Shown here: positions 51,908 through 61,055 of the stretch, in pieces
How positions within the stretch are numbered: the stretch's first letter is position 1
How the letters are laid out: the number at the start of each line of letters is the position of its first letter
Assembly: GCF_020829625.1 (NCBI RefSeq)
Contig: NZ_JAIVFX010000005.1
Location: 1 to 64,000, forward strand
Direction: 5' to 3'
Origin: Nostoc sp. XA010
Lineage (GTDB): Bacteria; Cyanobacteriota; Cyanobacteriia; Cyanobacteriales; Nostocaceae
DNA: 64,000 nucleotides
Translations under genes and position numbers: made by a program
Notes under the pieces: model-generated
What the model saw: the letters and a program-made list of their open reading frames with translations, nothing else
The model's database searches: none
Told to the model about the DNA's origin: nothing

Positions 51908-53079
51908 TTGGATTTATCCAGCAACTGCGGCGGCGAACGCCTTTAGGATGGCTGCAACTGAGTCATGAAAAAGGCCGTCTTTTGGTAGCATTGTCAGGCA
52001 TTGCCTTTGCCGATGTTCTGATGTTTATGCAGCTAGGGTTTCAGACTGCCCTGTTTGAAAGTAATACAATCCTGCATCGGAGTATGCAGGCTGATATGTT
52101 TGTCATCAGTCCCCAAGCACGCAACCTAGCAAATATGTCCAGCTTTACGCGGCGACGGCTGTATCAAGCAATGGATATACCAGGTGTAAAGTCAGCAGAA
52201 GGAATGTATATCAACATTGTCGATTGGAAAAATCCCCAAACACATCAAAAAACTACAATATTAGTTATGGGGTTCAATCCCGATCAGCAAGTGTTTAACT
52301 TAGCGGATGTGAATCGCCAGATAGACGCTGTTAAGCTACCAGATACCGTTTTGTTTGATCGCGCCTCTAGAGGAGATTATAATAATGCGATCGCCCAAAT
52401 TGACCAAGGTAAAACTGTCACAACCGAAATAGAACGCCGGACAATTACTATTAGCGGCTTATTTTCAGTCGGGGCTTCCTTCATAGCCGATGGTACTTTA
52501 ATCACCAACGACCAGAACTTTTTGCGACTCTTTCCCAGGCGAGAAGCCAGTGGTGTCAGTCTAGGTTTAGTGCAGCTACAACCAGGCTACGACCCAAAGC
52601 AGATGAAAACAGCTTTAGAAACTTATTTAGATGATGATGTTAAAGTTTTAACCAAAGCAGAATTTATCGAATTTGAAATAAATTACTGGAAAACAAATAC
52701 TGCTATCGGGTTTATCTTCAGCCTGGGTGTAGCAATGGGTTTTATGGTAGGTGTGATTATCGTCTATCAAGTTCTTTCTACAGATGTGAATTCTCATATC
52801 AAAGAATACGCAACTTTCAAAGCAATGGGATATAACAATCTCTACTTATTAGGTGTGGTCTTTGAAGAGGCGATAATTTTGGCAGTTTTAGGCTTTATCC
52901 CAGGAGCGATCGCACCTTTAGGACTTTATCATTTAACTCGTAATGCTACCAATTTACCACTTTATATGACCGTAGCGCGAGCCTTAACAGTATTAACCCT
53001 GACAATGATTATGTGTGTAATTTCTGGTGCCATCGCCACCCGTAAATTACAGTCCGCCGATCCCGCAGATATGTTTTAA
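51904..53079 (+). CDS. devC: DevC-like ABC transporter permease
   Basis: 391 residues, GTG start overlapping the stop of the previous gene (GTGA). Four membrane helices in the FtsX/MacB style: one near 25-45, a large periplasmic domain (about 50-265), and three C-terminal helices (about 270-295, 315-340, 355-380). ADVLMFMQLGFQTALF and YATFKAMGYNNLYLLGVV are typical of the DevC family. With DevB and DevA it forms an exporter across the envelope. The stop is followed at once by a perfect heptad palindrome (53082-53115). Confidence 0.88.
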   Translation: MIGFIQQLRRRTPLGWLQLSHEKGRLLVALSGIAFADVLMFMQLGFQTALFESNTILHRSMQADMFVISPQARNLANMSSFTRRRLYQAMDIPGVKSAEGMYINIVDWKNPQTHQKTTILVMGFNPDQQVFNLADVNRQIDAVKLPDTVLFDRASRGDYNNAIAQIDQGKTVTTEIERRTITISGLFSVGASFIADGTLITNDQNFLRLFPRREASGVSLGLVQLQPGYDPKQMKTALETYLDDDVKVLTKAEFIEFEINYWKTNTAIGFIFSLGVAMGFMVGVIIVYQVLSTDVNSHIKEYATFKAMGYNNLYLLGVVFEEAIILAVLGFIPGAIAPLGLYHLTRNATNLPLYMTVARALTVLTLTMIMCVISGAIATRKLQSADPADMF

Positions 53080-53081
53080 AT

Positions 53082-53115
53082 TTGTCATTTGTCATTTGCA
53101 AATGACAAATGACAA
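53082..53115. repeat. Perfect 34-bp palindrome of heptad repeats
   Basis: TTGTCATTTGTCATTTG followed directly by CAAATGACAAATGACAA, exact 17-bp arms, between the devC and devA genes and 24 nt from the devA start. It could weaken transcription or translation of devA. Confidence 0.85.
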
Positions 53116-53139
53116 GCATCACGAGTAATCAAGCTATTT

Positions 53140-53844
53140 ATGAGTAGTCAACCTGTAATATCTGTTAAAAATCTCGACCATTATTTTGGTCATGGTCAAC
53201 TTCGCAAGCAAGTTCTTTTTGATATCAACCTCGATATTAACGCTGGCGAAATTATTATTATGACTGGGCCTTCTGGTTCTGGGAAAACTACACTTCTCAC
53301 TTTAGTCGGCGGCTTGCGTTCTGCTCAATCCGGCAGTTTGCAAATATTGGAACAAGAACTGTGTGGCGCTAACAAAAGACAACTTACCCAAGCGCGACGC
53401 AGTAATGGTTATATTTTCCAAGCGCATAACTTGCACGGTAGCCTGACAGTACTCCAGAACGTCAGAATGGGCTTGGAAGTACATAATAATATTTCCCCGG
53501 CAGAAATGAAAACCCGTTCAGCCCAAATGTTAGAGGAGGTGGGATTAGGGCATCGTCTGAATTATTATCCTGATGATTTATCTGGGGGACAAAAACAAAG
53601 AGTTGCGATCGCTCGGGCGTTGGTCGGTCGTCCAAAAATTGTCTTAGCGGATGAACCTACCGCCGCCCTTGACAGTAAATCGGGACGAGATGTAGTCAAC
53701 CTCATGCAAACCCTAGCTAAAGAACAGCATTGTACTATTCTTTTAGTTACTCATGACAATCGCATTCTAGATATTGCCGATCGCATCGTCTACATGGAAG
53801 ATGGCAAGTTAATAAATGACGGTGCTGTTGTTGCAGCCGGTTAG
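53140..53844 (+). CDS. devA: DevA-like ABC transporter ATPase
   Basis: 234 residues. Walker A GPSGSGKTT (about 43-51), Q-loop, signature LSGGQKQRVAIARAL (about 146-160), Walker B IVLADEPTAALD (about 168-179), and the H-loop in LLVTHDNRI. It powers the MacB-type exporter formed with the two upstream proteins. The 60-nt gap to devC contains a palindrome. The DevBCA order and a divergent TetR gene are typical for duplicated exporters in filamentous cyanobacteria. Confidence 0.92.
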   Translation: MSSQPVISVKNLDHYFGHGQLRKQVLFDINLDINAGEIIIMTGPSGSGKTTLLTLVGGLRSAQSGSLQILEQELCGANKRQLTQARRSNGYIFQAHNLHGSLTVLQNVRMGLEVHNNISPAEMKTRSAQMLEEVGLGHRLNYYPDDLSGGQKQRVAIARALVGRPKIVLADEPTAALDSKSGRDVVNLMQTLAKEQHCTILLVTHDNRILDIADRIVYMEDGKLINDGAVVAAG

Positions 53845-53994
53845 ATTGGTTCTCCTCAAGATTTTTTATTAACAAGAAAACAGCCAGAAAGTGGTATTTA
53901 ATTATTTCGCTCAAAAATCGTCTCTGTAATTTCACTAATGCCAATGTAGCGACTCATCTGCTAGAGATTTGAAAGGTTTACTGTTATATAAGAA

Positions 53995-55524
53995 ATGCTT
54001 GCCAGAGTTTGGAGTGCATCAATTGTGGGCATCGATGCCGTCAAAGTTGGCGTAGAAGTCGATGTGTCAGGGGGATTACCGGGAATTGTTGTCTTAGGAC
54101 TGCCAGATTCAGCGATTCAAGAATCACGAGAAAGAGTCAAAGCAACGTTGAAGAATGCAGGTTTCGCCTTTCCCATGCGAAAAATTGTGATCAATTTAAC
54201 TCCCGCAGATTTACGGAAAGAAGGCCCCTGTTTCGATTTGCCTATTAGTGTGGGAATTTTGGCGGCTTCTGAGCAAGTTAGCGCTGATTTGTTGGGGGAT
54301 TATCTATTCTTAGGCGAAGTCTCTCTGGATGGCAGTTTGCGTCCGGTGGCTGGTGTTTTGCCGATCGCAGCAGCAGCTCAAAAGATGGGAATTGCAGGTT
54401 TAGTTATTCCTGCTGATAATGCCCAAGAAGCAGCAGTAGTTCAAGACTTGGCTGTTTACGGCTGCAAACATCTCTCTGATGTGGTGGATTTTTTAAATAA
54501 TCCCGGACGTTACAAACCTGTGCAAGTTGATCATACAACGGAGATAGCAACAGTATCTTACCCTGGCGCAGATTTGCATGATGTGAAAGGACAAGCTCAT
54601 GCGCGTCGTGCTTTAGAAATTGCTGCTGCTGGTGGACACAATTTAATTTTTGTCGGGCCGCCTGGTAGTGGGAAAACCATGTTAGCACGGCGCTTACCAG
54701 GGATTTTGCCGCCCCTAAGTTTTGCCGAATCTTTAGAAGTGACTCGCATCCATTCAGTGGCTGGTTTATTGAAAAATCGCGGTTCGTTGGTACGCGATCG
54801 CCCTTTTCGCAGCCCCCACCACTCAGCATCCGGGCCTTCTCTTGTGGGTGGTGGTAGCTTCCCTCGTCCTGGAGAAATATCATTATCTCACAGAGGTGTA
54901 CTTTTCTTGGATGAACTCACGGAATTTAAACGAGATGTTTTAGAATTTCTGCGTCAACCTTTAGAAGATGGCTACGTCACGATTTCCCGCACCAAACTAT
55001 CAGTAACGTTTCCCGCGCAGTTTACTTTGGTGGCGAGTACCAATCCCTGTCCTTGCGGTTACTATGGCGATACCATCCAACAATGTACTTGTTCTCCCCG
55101 TCAACGCGAGCAATATTGGGCAAAACTTTCTGGGCCATTGATGGATCGAATTGATTTACAAGTTGCGGTGAATCGGTTGAAACCAGAGGAGATTACCCAA
55201 CAACCTACGGGAGAAGCATCAATAACAGTGCTACAACGAGTGCAACAAGCAAGCGATCGTGCAGTTACCCGCTTCCAAGGAGAAGCAAATCTGCGTTGCA
55301 ATGCCCACATGCAAAGTCGCCATCTCCAGAAATGGTGCAAGCTAGATGATGCTAGCCGCAATTTATTAGAAGTAGCAATTAGAAAATTAGGTTTATCAGC
55401 AAGAGCAAGCGATCGCATTCTCAAAGTAGGGCGGACTATTGCAGATTTAGCAGGAGAAGATGAGCTAAAAACCAATCATGTAGCGGAAGCAATTCAATAT
55501 CGCACAATTGATAGAATGCAGTAG
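53995..55524 (+). CDS. comM: YifB/ComM family AAA ATPase
   Basis: 509 residues; a hexameric helicase that helps branch migration during natural transformation. N-terminal Lon-protease-like domain (VEVDVSGGLPGIVVLGLPDSA, residues 19-39), Walker A GPPGSGKTMLARRLPG (about 220-235), Walker B LFLDELTEFKRDVLEF, a zinc-like cluster CPCGYYGDTIQQCTCSPRQ near 351-370, and the C-terminal Mg-chelatase-type domain. Complete. About 40 nt of its 3' end recur as an imperfect copy at 55815-55854. Together with dprA it supports natural competence. Confidence 0.95.
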   Translation: MLARVWSASIVGIDAVKVGVEVDVSGGLPGIVVLGLPDSAIQESRERVKATLKNAGFAFPMRKIVINLTPADLRKEGPCFDLPISVGILAASEQVSADLLGDYLFLGEVSLDGSLRPVAGVLPIAAAAQKMGIAGLVIPADNAQEAAVVQDLAVYGCKHLSDVVDFLNNPGRYKPVQVDHTTEIATVSYPGADLHDVKGQAHARRALEIAAAGGHNLIFVGPPGSGKTMLARRLPGILPPLSFAESLEVTRIHSVAGLLKNRGSLVRDRPFRSPHHSASGPSLVGGGSFPRPGEISLSHRGVLFLDELTEFKRDVLEFLRQPLEDGYVTISRTKLSVTFPAQFTLVASTNPCPCGYYGDTIQQCTCSPRQREQYWAKLSGPLMDRIDLQVAVNRLKPEEITQQPTGEASITVLQRVQQASDRAVTRFQGEANLRCNAHMQSRHLQKWCKLDDASRNLLEVAIRKLGLSARASDRILKVGRTIADLAGEDELKTNHVAEAIQYRTIDRMQ

Positions 55525-56121
55525 AAATCTTGTGATAATGCCTTAAGTTTGTTAAGGGTTGATGCAGATACTTTGTGTTACCAGCAGCTAGAACAGCAAG
55601 GCTAAAGCTATGATTCTAATAAATGAGCGAGAGTCCAACCTTTATGGAAATCAATACTTTAGCAGAATCAAAGATCGCAAATTTAAAAGTCAATATTTTG
55701 GTGGAAATGCTGCCGTTTGTGTCATTGCTTTTAGGTAACAGTTGCTTTGTTATATTATCAACATTGGCGGATCTTTAATTATCGCCAATTGGTAGGCGCA
55801 GCCCGTCGTAGATATCGCATTCTCAAACTAGCACAGACTATTGCAGATTTAGCAATAAAGTGTTGCTCTAGAGGAGACTGCTTATGCTGAACTAAAATGC
55901 AAGCTACTAAAGTCTAACTTTTGATTGTATTTCAATCAGATTTTTACTAATTTTTTACTCATCTAAAATCTCCCTTAAAATGTATTTATTAATGATTAAA
56001 ACTAGTACAATAAGAAATTAAAATAATGGTTTTTATGCAAGCAAAAAAAAATAAGGGTAACTAGTAAAAGTTATCTTTAGCAATTTATCATTAATAGTTA
56101 CCAACAAACAGGAAAATATTT
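55525..56121. other. Intergenic region between comM and rhodopsin
   Basis: About 600 nt with no gene. It contains a 40-nt imperfect copy of the comM 3' end (55815-55854) beside a small GC-richer repeat (near 55793-55813), then AT-rich sequence that should hold the rhodopsin promoter. Confidence 0.55.
55815..55854 (+). repeat. Partial duplicate of the comM 3' end
   Basis: TCGCATTCTCAAA and ACTATTGCAGATTTAGCA match 55413-55425 and 55435-55452 of comM exactly; the 9-nt middle differs at four sites, so 36 of 40 positions agree. It is a relic of a second comM copy or of a local duplication. Confidence 0.7.
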
Positions 56122-56823
56122 ATGGTTCAAACTTGGCTGTGGATTGGTGTCATCAGTATGGCGCTGGGTTGTGCTTTTTTCGGCGTAGGCGCACACAACG
56201 GTAAAAATGAACGCTGGAAAATACTGTATACACTTAATTTTTTCATTTGCTTAATTGCTAGTGGGCTGTACTTAGCAATGGCATTCGGTCAAGGAGTTAA
56301 CATCATCAATGATCGTCCAACTTATTGGGTGCGATTTGTCACTTGGTTTTGCTCAACGCCACTGTTGTTGTTAGATCTGACTTTCTTGGGAAAAACCAGT
56401 CTGCTGATTACAGGTAGCTTGTTAGGAGCAAACGCTTATATGCTTGCCACTGGCTTCCTTGCCACAATTACACCCAAGCCGATCAGCTACATCTGGTATA
56501 TTGTGAGTTGTGGTGCTTACGCGGCGGTTTTCTACTTATTAGTGAAACCCTACCGAATCGAGGCAGAACGCAAACATCCCAGATCCAAGCAAGCATTCCG
56601 CAAGCTGGTAACTGTACATTTGGTGCTGTGGACACTTTATCCAATTGTGTGGATTCTTAGTCCAGAATGGTTTAACGCTTTTGGTCAAGGTGGGGAAACA
56701 ATGGGTTATACGCTACTAGATATTGCCTCTAAAGTCGGGTTTGGTTTTCTATCGTTAAACACCCTACGTAATTTAGAACAGGCGGGAGAATCGGTTACTG
56801 AATCGGAAGCGTTATATGAGTAG
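56122..56823 (+). CDS. Microbial rhodopsin, halorhodopsin-like (TSD motif)
   Basis: 233 residues, seven membrane helices, retinal-binding. The retinal Lys is K204 in DIASKVGFG with the counter-ion D200. In helix C the bacteriorhodopsin Asp85-Thr89-Asp96 set is replaced by T74, S78 and D85 (VRFVTWFCSTPLLLLDL); R71 matches Arg82. This Thr-Ser-Asp motif marks the cyanobacterial anion-pump branch (Mastigocladopsis repens MrHR and Synechocystis 7509 SyHR; from memory). Loss of the Asp at position 74 means it is unlikely to pump protons; inward chloride pumping is expected, and sulphate is also possible for this branch. AGGA lies 8 nt upstream of the ATG. No carotenoid oxygenase or transducer gene is adjacent. 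Confidence 0.92.
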   Translation: MVQTWLWIGVISMALGCAFFGVGAHNGKNERWKILYTLNFFICLIASGLYLAMAFGQGVNIINDRPTYWVRFVTWFCSTPLLLLDLTFLGKTSLLITGSLLGANAYMLATGFLATITPKPISYIWYIVSCGAYAAVFYLLVKPYRIEAERKHPRSKQAFRKLVTVHLVLWTLYPIVWILSPEWFNAFGQGGETMGYTLLDIASKVGFGFLSLNTLRNLEQAGESVTESEALYE

Positions 56824-57109
56824 GTAATAAATTTTCAGTCAGAGGCAATAGAATAGCTAACCGAATTAGGGGAATCAATAAGGGATTATGCGATCGCTGC
56901 CATTGCATTTTATATGCTAAAGCGACCGCAGTACCTATTGCCTACCAAAAAGCAAATTATTTATAGATATTCCCGTCAAGGAAATTACCGACTCTGCTAA
57001 ATTCCTCCCCCAGGACGCTGCACAAACTCCCTTGGGGGGATGCCTCTACTTATGAAATCAGTATCCAATATATCAGGAAGTAAGCGACATCCTTAAGGAG
57101 ACTGATTGA

Positions 57110-58126
57110 ATGAATTTGCAGGCTATTTGGAAGTTATTACAAGAGACATTCAAAGAATGGAGTGAGGATAAAGCCTCACGGTTAGCGGCGGCGCTAGCTT
57201 ATTACACGATTTTTTCCATTGCACCATTGCTAATTATTGTAATTGCGATCGCAGGGGCAGTATTTGGAGAAGAAGCGGCAAGGGGTCAAATCGTTGGACA
57301 AATTCAAGGTTTAGTCGGCCCAGATGGCGCAGAATTTATCCAAACAGCCATTCAGAATGCTAATAAACCCAAAACAGGAGCGATCGCTTCTATCATTAGT
57401 GTCGCAGTTCTACTATTGGGTGCTACTGGCTTATTTACCGAGTTGCAAGATTCCCTCAACACGATTTGGGAAGTGAAACCGAAACCCGGACGCGGCGTAA
57501 CTCACATGATTCGCTTACGCGTTTTGTCCTTTGCAATGGTGATCGGTATTGGCTTTTTACTTTTAGTTTCTCTGGTAATTAGTACGGCATTGGCAGCATT
57601 AGCAACATACTTTAGTAACTTGGTGCCAGGTGTAGATTTTCTCTGGCAGATTCTCAATTTAATTGTCTCTTTTGCCATCACTACGTTCCTGTTCGGACTC
57701 ATTTTTAAAGTCCTACCAGATGTCGAAATTGGTTGGAGTGATGTTTTAATTGGAGCTATGCTCACCTCCTTTCTGTTTTCTATCGGTAGATTTTTGTTAG
57801 GGCAATATTTAGGTAATGGCAGTTTTGGTTCAGCCTATGGTGCAGCTGGTTCACTGGTGGTAATCTTAGCTTGGGTTAACTATGCCGCACAGATTCTTTT
57901 CTTCGGTGCGGAGTTTACCCAAGTGTATGCCAGAAGGTGCGGTAGTGGCATAACCCCATCTAAACATGCTATACCTTTATCTGATAACACGGAAAATAAT
58001 GGCAAGGCTCCAACAGGGCAATCGTCCGCTAATAAAAAGCCCTCTTCTAACTTTATTAATCGCTTGTTACAGTCTTTCAAGAAGCCCAAGCGTTTAAAAC
58101 AGAGAAGAAAAAATCAGCGATTTTAA
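57110..58126 (+). CDS. YihY/BrkB family membrane protein
   Basis: 338 residues with about six membrane helices between residue 30 and 270, then a basic tail (about 285-338). The N-terminus KEWSEDKASRLAAALAYYTIFSIAPLL and the middle GATGLFTELQDSLNTIW are the family signatures, as is YGAAGSLVVILAWVNYAAQI. Although once named ribonuclease BN, the family is now regarded as membrane transporters or envelope proteins of unknown role. ATCCTTAAGGAG lies 7-18 nt upstream of the ATG, a clear ribosome-binding site. Confidence 0.92.
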   Translation: MNLQAIWKLLQETFKEWSEDKASRLAAALAYYTIFSIAPLLIIVIAIAGAVFGEEAARGQIVGQIQGLVGPDGAEFIQTAIQNANKPKTGAIASIISVAVLLLGATGLFTELQDSLNTIWEVKPKPGRGVTHMIRLRVLSFAMVIGIGFLLLVSLVISTALAALATYFSNLVPGVDFLWQILNLIVSFAITTFLFGLIFKVLPDVEIGWSDVLIGAMLTSFLFSIGRFLLGQYLGNGSFGSAYGAAGSLVVILAWVNYAAQILFFGAEFTQVYARRCGSGITPSKHAIPLSDNTENNGKAPTGQSSANKKPSSNFINRLLQSFKKPKRLKQRRKNQRF

Positions 58127-58276
58127 TTCCTGATTGTTAGGAATTTAGGTTTGTAAAAATGATAGATGTTGAAGTATTTAACTTCTAATAAAAGTTAGTC
58201 TTATGAAATAAGACCACAGATAAATAACCTGATACTGGATTTTTTCCAGAAGTCTATTGAGAAAGGAAGAAAATCA

Positions 58277-58834
58277 GTGCTAATGGAAAAATGGTTTTTT
58301 ATCGATTGGCAGGCAATCTTTATTCCTAGCATCAGCATCTTTGAGTTAATTATCCGTGGTTCGCTGGTTTATTTAGCGCTATTCTCAGTGCTACGTTTTC
58401 TTCCTAGCCGACAACTAGGAACACTAGGAATTACTGATTTACTCGTAGTTGTGCTATTTGCTGAAGCTGCCCAAAACGCTATGGCGAGTAATTATACATC
58501 AATTACTGAAGGCGCTATCCTGGTAGGAACTGTGATTTTTTGGAGTTACTTATTGAACTGGTTAGGTTACAGAATCCCCCAGTTTCAACGTTTTCTGAAT
58601 CAGCCACCACTGCTACTGGTAAAAAATGGTCGGATGATTGAGCGTCATTTGCAACGAGAGTTAATTACAGACGATGAGTTGATGAGCAAGTTACGCCAGC
58701 AAGGTGTGGAATTTTTAGCAGATGTGAAGTTTGCATATATGGAGGCTGACGGCAGCATTAGTATCATCACCTTCGACTCCAAAACTAGTACCGTCCCTGA
58801 GCAAAAAGCAGTACTAAAAAGCGATCTACATTAA
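58277..58834 (+). CDS. YetF family membrane protein (DUF421)
   Basis: 185 residues. Three membrane helices near 23-45, 50-72 and 78-97, then a soluble C-terminal domain with the typical LLLVKNGRMIERHLQRELIT and DDELMSKLRQQGVEFLADVKFAYMEADGSISI. The first helix and RFLPSRQLGTLGITDLLVVVLF agree with the YetF family, whose role is unknown. AGGAAG is 7 nt before GTG at 58277; an ATG at 58283 is also possible but is less well placed. Confidence 0.88.
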   Translation: MLMEKWFFIDWQAIFIPSISIFELIIRGSLVYLALFSVLRFLPSRQLGTLGITDLLVVVLFAEAAQNAMASNYTSITEGAILVGTVIFWSYLLNWLGYRIPQFQRFLNQPPLLLVKNGRMIERHLQRELITDDELMSKLRQQGVEFLADVKFAYMEADGSISIITFDSKTSTVPEQKAVLKSDLH

Positions 58835-58874
58835 TTAAACTGTAAAATATGACGGTTGTATTCTGTGCCGAACT

Positions 58875-60170
58875 GTGATTGAGCGTTATACTTTACCCGA
58901 AATGGCTAATCTGTGGAGTGAAGCCTATAAACTAAAAACTTGGCTGCAAGTCGAAATTGCTGTTTGCGAGGCTCAAGCTGAACTAGGTTACATTCCATCT
59001 CAGGCGGTTGAGGAAATTAAAGCCAAGGCAGATTTTGATCCAAAGCGAGTGTTGGAAATTGAGGCTGTAGTCCGCCACGATGTTATTGCTTTCTTGACAA
59101 ATGTCAACGAATATGTTGGCGATGCAGGACGGTACATTCACCTGGGTTTAACTAGTTCGGATGTTTTGGATACAGCTTTAGCACTGCAATTGGTTGCCAG
59201 CCTGGATATATTATTGCAACGTCTGGAAGATTTAATTCAGGTAATTCGCGAAAAAGCACGGGAACATCGTCATACAGTGATGGCTGGTCGATCGCATGGT
59301 ATTCATGCTGAACCGATCACTTTTGGTTTCAAGCTAGCTGGCTGGTTAGCTGAAGTGTTGCGACACCAAGAGCGCCTGAAAATTCTCCACAAAACGATCG
59401 CTGTGGGTAAGATTTCTGGTGCAGTGGGAACTTATGCGAATGTTGAACCGCGTGTAGAAGCGATCGCTTGCCAAAAACTCGGACTCAAACCCGATACGGC
59501 CTCAACGCAAGTTATTTCCCGCGATCGCCACGCCGACTATGTGCAACAATTAGCTTTGGTAGCAGCATCCATCGAACGTTTTGCTGTAGAAATTCGCAAT
59601 CTGCAAAAAACAGACGTTCTGGAAGTTGAAGAATTCTTCTCCAAAGGTCAAAAAGGTTCCTCGGCAATGCCACACAAGCGCAATCCCATCCGTTCGGAAC
59701 GGCTGACGGGAATGGCGCGACTCGTCAGAAGCCATGCCGGTGCAGCTTTGGAAAACGTCGCTCTTTGGCATGAAAGGGATATTTCCCATAGTTCTGTAGA
59801 ACGGGTAATTTTGCCAGATGCTTGCACTTTGACGCACTTTATGTTGTCAGAAATAACCGACTTGGTGAAAAACCTGTTGGTTTATCCTGAAAACATGGAA
59901 CGGAATCTCAACTGCTACGGTGGCGTTGTGTTCAGCCAAAAAGTCCTGCTAGCCTTGATAGACAAGGGAAGTAGCCGAGAAGATGCTTATGCGATCGTTC
60001 AAGAAAGCGCTCACGCCGCTTGGAACAAGCCAGAAGGTAATTTCCAGGGCTTGATTAGCAAAGATCCTCGCGTTACCGAAAAGTTGTCCCCAGCAGAACT
60101 AGAAGTCTGTTTTGACCCCCAGCAGCATCTGAGCCATTTAGAAGAGGTTTATCAAAGGTTGGGAATTTAG
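58875..60170 (+). CDS. purB: Adenylosuccinate lyase
   Basis: 431 residues, normal length; cleaves fumarate from SAICAR and adenylosuccinate in purine synthesis. Visible: RYTLPEMANLWSEAYKL at the N-terminus, VRHDVIAFLTNVNEYVG, GLTSSDVLDTA, the catalytic His in GRSHGIHAEPITFG (about 137-150), and the fumarase-superfamily signature SSAMPHKRNPIRSE (about 262-275). GTG start at 58875. A short hairpin follows the stop. No other purine gene is adjacent. Confidence 0.96.
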   Translation: MIERYTLPEMANLWSEAYKLKTWLQVEIAVCEAQAELGYIPSQAVEEIKAKADFDPKRVLEIEAVVRHDVIAFLTNVNEYVGDAGRYIHLGLTSSDVLDTALALQLVASLDILLQRLEDLIQVIREKAREHRHTVMAGRSHGIHAEPITFGFKLAGWLAEVLRHQERLKILHKTIAVGKISGAVGTYANVEPRVEAIACQKLGLKPDTASTQVISRDRHADYVQQLALVAASIERFAVEIRNLQKTDVLEVEEFFSKGQKGSSAMPHKRNPIRSERLTGMARLVRSHAGAALENVALWHERDISHSSVERVILPDACTLTHFMLSEITDLVKNLLVYPENMERNLNCYGGVVFSQKVLLALIDKGSSREDAYAIVQESAHAAWNKPEGNFQGLISKDPRVTEKLSPAELEVCFDPQQHLSHLEEVYQRLGI

Positions 60171-60183
60171 GATTAATTTGCTT

Positions 60184-60209
60184 GTAGTGAGCGCTTAAGC
60201 GCTTACTAC
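60184..60209. terminator. Hairpin after purB
   Basis: GTAGTGAGCGCTT and AAGCGCTTACTAC pair with one G-U position, 14 nt after the purB stop. No T run, so a weak terminator or a repeat hairpin. Confidence 0.5.
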
Positions 60210-60381
60210 TAACTTGTTACTCAAAAAATACACAAACTTTTTCAAAGAAGATATATAAAAATACCAAAAATCTTTAGTATTTCATTGCTGAAGACTATTA
60301 GCTTGGTGCTGGAATTTTTGCCAGCACTGGGTAGTATAAATAACAGATGTTTACTTATTTATTAGTGCTTCGAGTGCCTAA

Positions 60382-60921
60382 ATGATTGAAATCCTAGCCA
60401 CACTTTCAGCCTCTGCGGCAGCAGGAATGAGAATAGGTACACCTTTGCTAATCATTGGATTGTTGCAGGGTAGTAGCTTGTGGTCACAAGTTCCGATTTT
60501 ATCTCATATTTCTCCACCAATATTGTTAGCTTGCCTTAGCTGTTGGTCTTTAGTTGAATTACTAGCCTCAAAAAAGCTATGGGGGCAAAGATTGCTACAA
60601 CTAGTTCAATTATTCATGTCTCCCATCGTGGGGGCAATTATGGGGTTAGCAGTAGCTAGTGCAACAGCAACACCAAGCTGGCTGATTGCCTGTATTGGGG
60701 GTTCTTTAGCTTTAGTACTCCAACTAGTTCAAGTTGGTTGGTTCTATCGGTTACGTGGTTTACCCTTGTGGGCAGTCTTTCTTCAAGATACCTTGTGTAT
60801 TGCTCTAGTACTTTTTGCCTTTGATGCTCCCTGGCAAGGAGGATTAATTGCTTTAATACTGCTCTGGTTTGCAGTTCGTAGCGCGAAGCATTGGTATGAC
60901 TGGTATTGGCAGAAAAGTTAG
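60382..60921 (+). CDS. DUF4126 membrane protein
   Basis: 179 residues, almost all hydrophobic, with about five membrane helices. The N-terminus LATLSASAAAGMRIGTPLLIIGLL and the inner repeat-like region fit DUF4126, small membrane proteins of unknown function that are common in cyanobacteria. It is preceded by about 210 nt without a gene and converges with hemH; a perfect palindrome lies between them. Confidence 0.78.
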   Translation: MIEILATLSASAAAGMRIGTPLLIIGLLQGSSLWSQVPILSHISPPILLACLSCWSLVELLASKKLWGQRLLQLVQLFMSPIVGAIMGLAVASATATPSWLIACIGGSLALVLQLVQVGWFYRLRGLPLWAVFLQDTLCIALVLFAFDAPWQGGLIALILLWFAVRSAKHWYDWYWQKS

Positions 60922-61004
60922 GAGTAAAAAGTCAGAAGTGAGGAATGAAAATAGAAGTTAAGAGTTGAAGAATTACGAACAAAAATTTAAAACTTCTAAC
61001 TCAT

Positions 61005-61032
61005 GTAGAGACGCGATTAATCGCGTCTCTAC
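61005..61032. terminator. Perfect 28-bp palindrome between convergent genes
   Basis: GTAGAGACGCGATT and AATCGCGTCTCTAC, exact 14-bp arms without a loop. GTAGAGACG-type palindromes are a repeated motif of cyanobacterial genomes (compare 41720-41757). A possible shared terminator for the DUF4126 and hemH genes. Confidence 0.65.
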
Positions 61033-61055
61033 TCCTAGCTCCTAACTCTTTTCAT

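Noticed and set aside
56122..56823. Sensory rhodopsin of the Anabaena type
   Set aside because: The helix C motif is T-S-D and no soluble transducer gene follows; the pattern fits the anion-pump branch better.
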